Assembly (NCBI GenBank): GCA_934045905.1
Contig: OW203762.1
Location: 51,051,411 to 51,115,410 of the forward strand
Source of the DNA: Leuctra nigra
Lineage: Eukaryota > Arthropoda > Insecta > Plecoptera > Leuctridae
Length of the DNA: 64,000 nt
Reading direction: 5' to 3'
Position numbers and translations under genes: made by a program. Shown one piece after another: positions 51,468 to 60,800 of the stretch. The notes beneath the pieces were generated by a model. It was not told the DNA's origin. It saw only the letters and a program-made list of their open reading frames with translations, and ran no database searches. Position 1 is the first letter of the stretch, and each line of letters opens with the position of its first letter.

Positions 51468-54002
51468 CTGTGCACACCACTTTCATTAATTCGGCTCTTA
51501 TTTTACAATCGTCTATACGAAACAACCTAATATTTATTTAACCCCTTCAAAAATGTTCTTTCTACCGTTTCTCTAAAAGTTTTAAACTATTTTAAAGTAT
51601 TCAGTATTCCCTTAACGTACTGGCACTAGATTCACAATCACAAATATTGTTAAATATCAAATGTTTTGTTGATCAGATGTTTTACTGCGAAACATTTTAT
51701 TTTTTCGTCTAAAATGTGTGCTGATGATAAAGCTCTGGGGAGAAAGCTCTGTACAATCTATATCTAAAGAACTCGACTTTCCGCTGTCACTCCTCGGTAT
51801 TGAATTTCCTACATATTTGACTGCTTCCTCTGAATCATGTTTATGGGGTGGACACGTACATGGAGAATCCTCCTCCAGCTGCTATAGTGCTGGGCAGCTT
51901 GTAGGCGTTGGGCCCCGGAGTTGTGCTCTTCCCATGCGCCTGCACTCGCTGACCGAAGCTGTATTTAGGCGGACTGTGGCCCGGCAGCCCAGGGGAATAT
52001 GCTCCAGGACCGGGTCCTTTGAAAGTAGCTGCAGAGAAACATGAATTAGCAGTTGGGGGGCCCGCCTTCCTGCGTGGCCCCGCAGGGCGCTTTTTAAATT
52101 ATTGATACAAAATAATCAAATTTGAATCTTTTTTGGCATCCTTTTCAAAGAAATTTAGAATGTGTGATATGCAATATTCTGTGGAAACTTTAAAATACAA
52201 TTATTAAATTGTATTCATGAGGATGATCAAATTGGACAAATAAGTCATTGTCCCATTGGATAATACCTGGAGTTCAATTAGTTTTTCAAGATTTGAGGAA
52301 AAAATTAAGATTTCAACCTCATAATGGAGCAAATCTGTGCATTTCTGCGTCTCTTTTTGTAAAATGTGTATCTGGGGGTGTAAAGATGAAAAGTGGTGTG
52401 GGGGGGGAGGGGGGTGTTAACCATCCCCCACCCTTCCTACGCGCCTGTCAAGGAGACTCACCGAGATCATTGGGCTTGATGCCCATGTGGAACCTGGTCT
52501 TTCCCGGATGCCCGAATCGCGTCGCATTGTTGATGTCGTACTGTGGGCCTGGTGAGGGGGCCTTGCTGAAGCCATGAGTTTTCAGGCCCATGGAGTACTG
52601 CGGGTATCTGTACCGCGTGGGGTCATGGTCCTTGTATATCAGTGTCTCGGGCAGCATGTATGCACCGGGCCCAGGGCCTGCAAGGAACCAATAGTATTCG
52701 TGGTCTCATCTAGGTACTGGCAGAAATTATTCGTCCTCAATTCGACTAGAAAATCGCTTACAAAAGGTTGTCGAGATGCAAAATAATAGCATGTTCATCA
52801 ACTTGCCAATCTAAAGGACAATCCACACTAGCTTTTGGTTGATCAACTTGGTTCTGCTCGTGCGCAGTGTCACTTTGGTGCCAATAAACTGACTCTGCTC
52901 ACGTGCAGAACCAAGTTGATGAACCAAAAGTTGCTTGTGCAAACAAACCGAGCATTTGAACGGGACCAAGGTGCTCATTAAAAGATCATTGACAAATATT
53001 TTTTTAAGAAAAGCTAAGCTTCCTTTCCAACAAGTCGAACTAAATTTAGCAAAGCAATGTCTTTTTACACTTTGTAACTGCAGTTGTTCGGAAAGCCCTA
53101 AATTCAATTACCTAACGTTCTGTTTGAGTTTCCGACACTTTTTAGCTCAGTCTACGCTATCAACATTTTGTTATTCGAATTCGTCTGAATTCGTAGTGAT
53201 CGCGTACGAACAGATCGGAGTTGGTCAAATTATACCTCTGAATCTTCGTTTTTACTTCAATAACTCGTTCTTCAAAGATTTGTCTGAAAAATTGCATTAC
53301 ACAAACTATTGTTTCAATAACCTTACAAAATATTGACATATGAGAAAAGTTGGCAGACCTAGTACCAAATGGTTTGATTAAATAAGCAAGATACATATCT
53401 AAAGAGAATCATGTGATAAGTTGGGAGAGAGAGGAGAAGAAATGAAACGGAGTTCGCTGAGAGGTGAAGAAAGAAGGAAGATGTTTTACTATTGTTGTAG
53501 TAGTTGGTGGAGACTTGGTCAACCGGCATTATAGACATTAATTTTGGCTTAAAATTTATACTATAATAGATAGTATGCAAATCCTACTAAAATTAATATT
53601 TGAATGGTGCAAGTTTTTGTATGTGGAGAAATGAAGTAAATCGAACAAACTTTTCATGATCACTTTTCAACCAATCAGATGATTTCGTTCAAAACTCATG
53701 CGCATATTCCCTGAATTGATGTGTATCAATCACTATAACGATCGGTCATGTACCACAACAGACGGAATAAACAGGTGCGAGTGTCAAAATAGTCAACAGA
53801 CGACACTCCCTTCGTATAGTATACGTCACGATTCATAACTAAGTGAAGACATCGCCGAGATGTACGCAATCGCAACCAGAGCACTTTAGGCACTACGTAC
53901 TACGTTACCTGCATGAGTCTTTACAAAGCCCTTGTGTTGACCTGGCTCCGGTCCATTGTCTGACTTGTCCTTTCCATAGACTGACTTGCCCTTTTCACTC
54001 AT
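51164..54002 (-). CDS. ODF3: Outer dense fiber protein 3-like (SHIPPO/STPG-repeat) protein, 4 exons
   Basis: This is a ciliary/sperm-flagellar microtubule-associated protein of the ODF3/CIMAP1 family (family knowledge). The coding joins, in minus-strand order, 54002-53909, 52677-52462, 52028-51860 and 51467-51164 give 260 residues, close to the ~254 of vertebrate ODF3, with all phases consistent. Six proline-glycine-proline (STPG) motifs are visible: GPGPGAYMLP, SPGPQYDI, GPGPGAYSPG, TPGPNAYKLP, TPGPAAYGG and GPGPGAYGLE. Each is followed by an aromatic/Ser-Met-Gly strand (YSMGLKT, YSFGQRV, YSMGLRT). The C-terminus FGMKHTEFMTP matches the family end. ATG 54002 is chosen because an in-frame TGA lies upstream in the candidate spliced leader. 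It converges with Trpm and lies just downstream of the ABCG gene. Confidence 0.93.
51468..51859 (-). other. ODF3-like intron 3
   Basis: This is 392 bp of AT-rich sequence. Nothing else is seen. Confidence 0.75.
51860..52028 (-). CDS. ODF3: ODF3-like exon 3
   Basis: The acceptor is TCTCTGCAG and the donor GTACGT. The exon encodes TFKGPGPGAYSPGLPGH, PPKYSFGQRVQAHGKST and TPGPNAYKLPSTIAAGG. The phases fit both neighbours. Confidence 0.94.
52029..52461 (-). other. ODF3-like intron 2
   Basis: This intron is 433 bp. A purine run (52400-52414, eight G, A, six G on the plus strand) lies near its donor end. Nothing else is seen. Confidence 0.75.
52400..52414 (+). repeat. G-rich tract
   Basis: Eight G residues, one A and six G residues lie within the ODF3-like intron, about 50 bp from the exon 2 donor. 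The tract could stack as a G-quadruplex. Confidence 0.6.
52462..52677 (-). CDS. ODF3: ODF3-like exon 2
   Basis: The acceptor is TTGCAG and the donor GTGAGT. The exon encodes PGPGAYMLPETLIYKDHD, YPQYSMGLKTHGFSKAPS, PGPQYDINNATRFGH and FHMGIKPNDL. Confidence 0.94.
52678..53908 (-). other. ODF3-like intron 1
   Basis: This 1.2-kb intron holds one inverted-repeat element (52824-52939). The remainder is AT-rich with nothing supportable. Confidence 0.65.
52824..52939. mobile_element. Short foldback (MITE-like) element
   Basis: A 44-bp left arm (CACACTAGCTTTTGGTTGAT and onward to GCGCAG) pairs with the right arm at 52895-52939, with few mismatches. The spacer is about 27 bp. Confidence 0.75.
53909..54002 (-). 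CDS. ODF3: ODF3-like exon 1 (start codon)
   Basis: The ATG at 54002-54000 begins MSEKGKSVYGKDKSDNGPEP and the exon ends GQHKGFVKTHA with donor GTAACG. A candidate acceptor (TTGTTGTCAG) lies 15 bases before the ATG, so most of the 5' UTR would come from another exon. Confidence 0.82.
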
Positions 54003-54471
54003 TTTATAGTTGTTCTGACAACAACAATTTTATGATCTAAAATTCCATGTCATTGAATTGATTTTATCTGTACCGGGATGTTCCTAGGTTACTTCAATCC
54101 AATAACGAATATAAACAACAATAGTTCTCTAATCATACGCTAAAGCTTCCCACCGTTACTAGGTGATTAATTGGAAGACTAACAAAGATCCGTTCAGTTT
54201 TTCGAACATAGTAGACTAAGCATTTCAATTGTTGAGTAAATGTATGACGTCTGTCCAAATTGTGTTTGGTGTCCAGCTTAATAATAAAATATGTTTAATG
54301 ATTTAGAATGTAATTGTTGTGTGACAGATTTGAAATGACTTACCGGGAGAGTTGGCTCTGGCGGCAACGCATGAGTCTGTCATGAGAAGAACTAAGTCTA
54401 AGTCAGAAGAGAGATAACAGAATCTCGTATCAGAGTGCAAACACTTCAGACTTTTTACTAAACAAATATTC
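54003..54471 (-). other. Short intergenic/leader region between the ABCG gene and the ODF3-like gene
   Basis: Only 470 bp separate the ABCG stop from the ODF3-like ATG. This stretch must hold the ABCG 3' UTR, the ODF3-like promoter and its leader. Confidence 0.6.
54344..54400 (-). other. Candidate 5' UTR exon of the ODF3-like gene
   Basis: A strong GTAAGT donor at 54343-54338 ends a GC-rich stretch. Joined to the acceptor before 54002, the frame that reaches the ATG has a TGA just upstream. A second frame would make a 16-codon upstream ORF starting at 54383. The upper boundary is a guess. Confidence 0.4.
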
Positions 54472-54477
54472 TTTATT
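54472..54477 (-). terminator. AATAAA overlapping the ABCG stop codon
   Basis: On the minus strand the hexamer AATAAA spans 54477-54472 and contains the TAA stop at 54475-54473. If used, it would place the cleavage site within about 10-30 bases of the stop. Confidence 0.5.
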
Positions 54478-54817
54478 TTGATCTATATATCCTCCATTTC
54501 AGAACAGCGTACAACATTACATGTAGTCCAACAATCCACCCGACTAATCCGCCAATATCGGACCAGTAGTGCGCGTCGCTCATGCCCAGATCTTCCAACA
54601 GCTTGCTCGGGTTCTTGTGATGACAGTAAGGCTGGGAACACACGAGGTTGGGCCTGTTGAAGCCGTAGATCGCCACCACGAGCGCCTCGAACCCGTGCTT
54701 GAAGTAGCTGACCGTCCCCAGCCAGTTGAGGAAGCCGGGGATGTCCTGGAGGCGCAGGAAGAAGCCCGAGAAGAGGATCATCGGGATGGCCGTGACGGGC
54801 ACCAGGAACACTCCCAG
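54473..54817 (-). CDS. ABCG terminal exon (last membrane helices)
   Basis: The acceptor is TGTTCCAG. The exon encodes [20 protein letters not shown], the external loop with paired cysteines ([16 protein letters not shown]) and the final helix, ending KWRIYRSK. Confidence 0.96.
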   Translation of the reverse strand: MGVFLVPVTAIPMILFSGFFLRLQDIPGFLNWLGTVSYFKHGFEALVVAIYGFNRPNLVCSQPYCHHKNPSKLLEDLGMSDAHYWSDIGGLVGWIVGLHVMLYAVLKWRIYRSK

Positions 54818-57800
54818 CTGGAACATTGATCATCATGTTGTGATTCGTTCACTCATTGTTACAGCTGATTGTACGTATATTATAGCAAGAACTACATCTA
54901 CATTTGGCCTGCAAGTGCAAAGTAACCCCTGCATTTATGCCGCAGTACATTTACGTTAGATGTGTTGCCTAGATACAGGAGGTATTTAACAACTGGCATT
55001 GCTGCAAAGTGTGTGCACTGTACCACGAGAAAAGAGGAACCACACGAAAGTTGTCAAAAAGTAAAAAAGCTCAATGCAATCCGATTTAGCTGATATAAAG
55101 TGAAGATTTACTTGAATTGTCAATGTTAATAGTTTGATTGGTTTAGTACTTTTCCTTCCGACTTTAGTATTACCTCGACATCCAACAAGGCGCCCAGCAC
55201 GAGCCCGGTCGCTTGAGCCAGTATTGTTATCAGCAGTCCGGCCAGAAGCGTCATCAACACCCGGTTCAGCTCATTGGGCTGGTCAGTCATGTAGTAGCCG
55301 ATCAGCATGAAGCTCACGGGACAGAGAATCTACAGACAAGAGCACGTTCAGAGTCAGAAGGAAGGGAGGAGAGCCGGTACCAGCGGACCATCCAAGCGAC
55401 AATATTTACCTGCAGTGGAAGGTTTGACAGCAGTTTCGCGAAGTAGTAGGCTGGTAACGAATACCAGTTGTTGAGATGTTCTCGAAGAAACACGGACATC
55501 TCGATAGGAACTGCAACAAAGTAGATTATGTAACTCATGTGTTTTGTTGCTTCGCGAGTGACTGTGTGTTCTGATTGACTCACATGTGAGAGTTGTGGGC
55601 ATGGAGTTGCTGAAGAAGAGGAACATGAGGAAGAAGAAGAGACATGCGACGTTGCTGTCGACCTTGGACGCCTCGTTGCCGATGTTGAAGTAGACGATGC
55701 CGAGGAGGATGCCGACGGCGATGTGACAGGAGAATCTTATCTGCGCCATGTGCTGGACAGAGAATAGGAGTCAGATGCAACAAGTAGTCGTAACAAGATG
55801 CAGATGCAAGATGCGGGGACTTACCAGATCTCTGATGGTGCATTTGATGGACCTCCTCAAGAGGACGTTGAACTGTTGGATGTGGGACGTGGGATATCTT
55901 CTGTAAACACTCTTCTGAGCCTTGGGTTGGAAATCGTCTTGAATCGACGTGTCGATGCTGATGGGAATAGTCAACATCGGTGCTGGAAGAGTTGAAATAA
56001 TTAGTGCTTATACTTCTAAATCTTTTTAATACTTCTTAATCTTCTTCTGTTTGCAAGTCGTGAATATAACAAGTGAAGCTAATTGCAAAATACGTAATGA
56101 TTTTATATTTTGTGAAACATTTTACATGATTTATTGTTTAATTTTGATATCATGGGGTAAGAGTAATACAACGTAATAAAGCTCTAATAAAATGATACTA
56201 AAATTATGGATTTATAGAGAAATGACTTATAAGTTATAACACTATACATACTCGACACAACAATCGTCCTCCTTATCCTACGATAAAGATAAGGAAGTGA
56301 AGTGAAGTATGCATTCTCTTTCTTAAGGTGCACGAATTGAGTAATAACTGCACTTACAGAATTCATTGGTTTGGTTGCCTGGTTGCATCTGAGGTGACCG
56401 TTTCTCGTCCGACTGGAACCTTCGCATGAGATCGCTAAGATCATCGCCTCTCTCCCGACACGCGACTTCGATAGCTGCAAGACAAGACGCGTGTCAGTCA
56501 TGCGCATGTGCAATGTCCAAGATGTCGGCGAAGCAACTCACCGAAGTCCGCTCTGTTGTAATACTCTGGGCACGCGAACCCCGCCTCCTGGAACACGTGC
56601 ACCATGGAGGCGGTGGACCCGGAGTACAGACACTGCCCGTCGGACACCAGGTAGAGGTCGTCGAACATGTTGAAGATGCGCGAGCTGGGCTGGTGGATGA
56701 CGCACACGATGGCGTGGCCCAAGTTGCTGAGAGTCTGGAGGTGGGAGATCACTTGCAGGGACGAGGAGCTGTCCAAACCACTGCAAACACAGAACAGCTT
56801 GATATTGAATACAAACATATAGTTCATAGAGCTCGAGTGTGTGACTTTATATTAGAATGCGAGTATATACACCCAACGAAACATAAAACGGTATTTGAAC
56901 GAAATGGATTGGCTTCTTTTCAGGTTCCATGATAATCAATCCTTATTATTATTATGTATTAAATCGGAGCTCACCTTATAGAGTTAGATAATTCAAATTC
57001 ATCAAATTTATTTCAGCCAATCAATTTCTTTCAAATACCGTTTTATCGTTTGTTGAGTGTGCCTACCAGTCCTTATGTCGCGCCGTCATCAAGTTCCTTC
57101 TAAAACAAGGAAATATAAACACCTCAAATCAATTTCGATGAGATTTTAGAGGTTTTCTTGCCAAATTGTTTGACGAGTTTTTAGAGGAACTTGAATGCGT
57201 CGATAAATACATATTTTCCCATTGAGTTTTCTTTTAGTTTGACTTGCTTATTCTAAGATACTAACTGAATAAATGATGACGCCATCATGCTATAAGACTT
57301 GTATTGGTACATATGTATTGTATTGGTACATAGTTTATAAGGAGTCAGTAGTCACACAATCAAGCTATGTGCTCTGTACTCTATAGTAAAGCATAACCCA
57401 CCAATACATTGTCCAATTCGCGAACTTTCTGACGTCCTATCGTATAAAATAAGGTGTATGAAATATGGGATCTTGCAGCCAGCAGTCATGCAAGAGAAGA
57501 TTTAGGGACACGTAGATCTGGCAAAAGGAGGACTTCGTGACTCAAGAATCAAACGGATTGGTTCGAGCAGAGCCCGAGGCTGGATCCACAGAAGGTTATC
57601 TTTTGATTTAATACCAACACCACTGTGGTAAGTTGAAAGATAATAAAAAATATAAAAGATAGAACGTATTATCAGATTATACTTTTTACGAATCCAGACC
57701 CAGATCTTGTTTACAGCAGCAACATCCAAAGAGCTGATAGCCTTGGATCATCACCGACCTTCGGTAAAATATGGCATAACTAAGAAGAATTACTTTATAG

Positions 57801-60800
57801 CTTTATGTAGTGTTAGGTATGTATTTACCTATTGGAACAGACACATTCATCGAACAAATTAATATTCTTGGTCATAAATACAAGAACAAAGAATAACTTC
57901 TACACATTATTTAATCACAAATATGACCTAGACCTTCGTCTATATATAAAAAAAATTACTATGCACATGTCCTAATTACTTTATAACAGTCTACCTGCAA
58001 ATATTACGTGCATTCAACAACATAGGCAATATCAAAACCAGTAATAGCATTTTAGATTGGTATGGGCCACTGTACTCGCTAAAGGAATATTTTACCAATG
58101 TGACTTAGCAAGTATTACATAATTTACACATATTACAAAGTTTATCATTCACCATTTATCATTTATTTATCAATGGTTTATGCCGACATTGAATCTGCAT
58201 ATTTCTCATTCTTCAATTAGATGAAAAACTGATAGCATTAAATATTAACAAGTCATCCTCCGTCCCATCTCGCCAACAATACCTGCTACGAACCATATGT
58301 GGACTGAGTCACGTACGCTACCCAGTAAATACAAACATATGATCAACATGGACCATATTTTCTGCTTTGAGTCAGGTTTGAACGAGGCAACTATTGTTAA
58401 TGGAGATGCCATGTTTGTTGGAGGTGCCATGTCAAGTGGAGGTGCCTGTTATGTGGAGGTGTCGTGTTAGTGAAGGTGCCATATTAAGTGGAAGTGCCGT
58501 GTTAGTGGAGGTAACGTGTCAAGTGGAGGTGCCATGTTGAGTGGAGGTGCCGTGTCAAGTGGAGGTGCCATGTTGTGTGGAAGTGCCGTATTAGTGGAGG
58601 TGCCGTGTCAAGTGGAGGTGCCGTGTTAGTGGAGGTGCCATGTCAAGTGGAGGTGTCGTGTTAGTTGAGGTGTCATCTTAGTGGAGGTGCCATGTCAAGT
58701 GGAGGTGCCATGTCCAGGGGAGGTGTCGTGTTAGTGAAGGTGCCATGTCCAGTGGAGGTGCCATGTCCAGTGGAGGTGCCCTACATCGAGTGAGACAGTA
58801 CAGGGTACCTTGTAGGCTCGTCGAAGAACATGATTGGTGGATTCGTGATGAGCTCTAGCCCAATGGACAGCCTCTTCTTCTCGCCGCCTGACAAACATCG
58901 CACGGAGGTGTTCTCTGAACTCGATAAACCCAGTAGTTGGAAGATGTTGGAGACAACAGATCTGAGAACAGACATGACTCACTTCAACCTTTCCTCTAAG
59001 CCTCAACTAGTCAACAGACCAATGTGCAATCAACATTATTTCTAATTGGACCTTAATCTGTTATTCTAATAGATGTCAGTACAAGCAACACAATGCACCG
59101 AGTGATGTGATGAAGAGAGACAGACAAACTCCTCACCTAGTAGAGTTGTCCTTCTCCCATCCGGGCTGCAGCTTCAAGTTGGCTGCAACTGTGAGAGTCT
59201 CCCTGGACGTCAGTTGAGGCAACATGGACTGGTCTTGAGTGATGTAGCAACTTTTAGTGCGGAATTCCTCCGAATTTCTCTCGACACCGTTTACTTTTAT
59301 TGTTCCAGTCACCCCCTTGGTTCTAAAACAGAGACAATGATGAACATTTCACGAACTTATTTTTATGTCGTACACACTCGCCTTATCATTACATCAGGGA
59401 ACTTATCTTATTTATCAATATGTCTCATTATATTCATAATAGATTATAACACATGTTGTATTAAAAATAGATTATTGATAATGAGCCATTTATTATTTTT
59501 GTTATGACCAGTAGAATCAGAATCTAAGCTAGACGACGATCACAGCTATTGCTATTTTTGTCTCATGGCTAAACAATAATGACTTTAACTCATGACAATC
59601 TGATTTGTTTTGCGGGTTTAGGTTCAAATTCCACTGATAGGCAAGTCTTAGGTAAGACAATTTTTATTTTGATAAATAGGTATTTCAGAATTTGTAACGA
59701 AAAAACACCACACTATGTGATTTGCAGTTTTTTGTACCAATCAAAGCGTGTACTCGATCCAGATAGAATACAAAGAAAACTTCTAAAAGGTTTAATAAAC
59801 TATTTTCTTCATATTCCTTAAATCTCTCTTGTTGCAACCTGTGACAATAATGGCATACATTTGCTTCGTGTATGTTATGATTACCATTATGTATAAGGTC
59901 CAGTTTTTCAATACTCTGCTAAAACCAGTACATAATTAAGTTGACACAGTTATTCTAGGAATGTCATTGGTTGTTGCCATGACAATACAGTCCTAATTAA
60001 CCGTTTAATAGTTAGCAGAATATTGAAAGACTGGCCCTTAGGGCAGTTGTTTCAAAATTTAGCAGAGTACATATTAAAAAACTAGTCCATCTAGTGGAGC
60101 GGTCGCTCCACGCCAGCCAAGTCGTACGGCGCGCACACTCTCATATAAAGGCTGGAGCAAACCCACTTTTACTGTAAGCATCATTGTATTTACCTAATTC
60201 AAACACTATTAAGGTACTTTTGGGATACGATTTGTTTGCATGTAACTCAATTAATTATAATTAATAATAAATAAATAAATAAATAAATAAATAAATATAT
60301 TTAAAAAAAACAGTTAGTTGTAACAGATAAAAAAATCTTAGTATATGTCTAGCTTCCTATCGTGTTGTTATACGTTATTTTGAGAACATGGAGCTTACTT
60401 GAAGCCCGAGAGAACGTTGAGAAGCGACGTCTTGCCGGCGCCCGACGCCCCCAAGATGGCGGTCAGACGCCCGCTCACGAATTCACCGCTCACATTGTGC
60501 AGAATCTGTCTCAACTCTCCACCTGCAAGGAAAAACTATGTTACTACTTGAACTCAGGAAAATCACAGAGATAACACTTAACAATGAGTTGATTCTCAAA
60601 TCAATCATCAAAAACTTAAATACATTGTAGTCGATCTCTAATCACTTCTGTGACGTCATCATAGAGCATAGTATTTCATTCACACAAAAACAAAGGACAC
60701 ACAAATTGTATGCATATGAGTGAAAGAAAGATACACAATGTGTGAATGCATACCCGCATAATGCAATAGCTTAGCATGTGTGTGTGGACCTTCTATTTAC

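Larger units (their letters stand above)
56781..58808 (-). other. ABCG intron 4
   Basis: This 2-kb intron holds a foldback element (56867-57062) and a GGAGGTGC minisatellite (about 58400-58785) close to the exon 4 donor. The AT-rich middle part has no supportable feature. Confidence 0.7.
59323..60398 (-). other. ABCG intron 2
   Basis: The intron contains a MITE-like element (59895-60040) and an AATA microsatellite (60265-60296). The rest is AT-rich with no supportable gene. Confidence 0.65.

Noticed and set aside
57500..57730. A 75-codon minus-strand frame between ABCG exons as an extra exon
   Set aside because: The ABCG protein is contiguous across this intron (DEPT joined to SGLD), and the frame has no similarity to the family.
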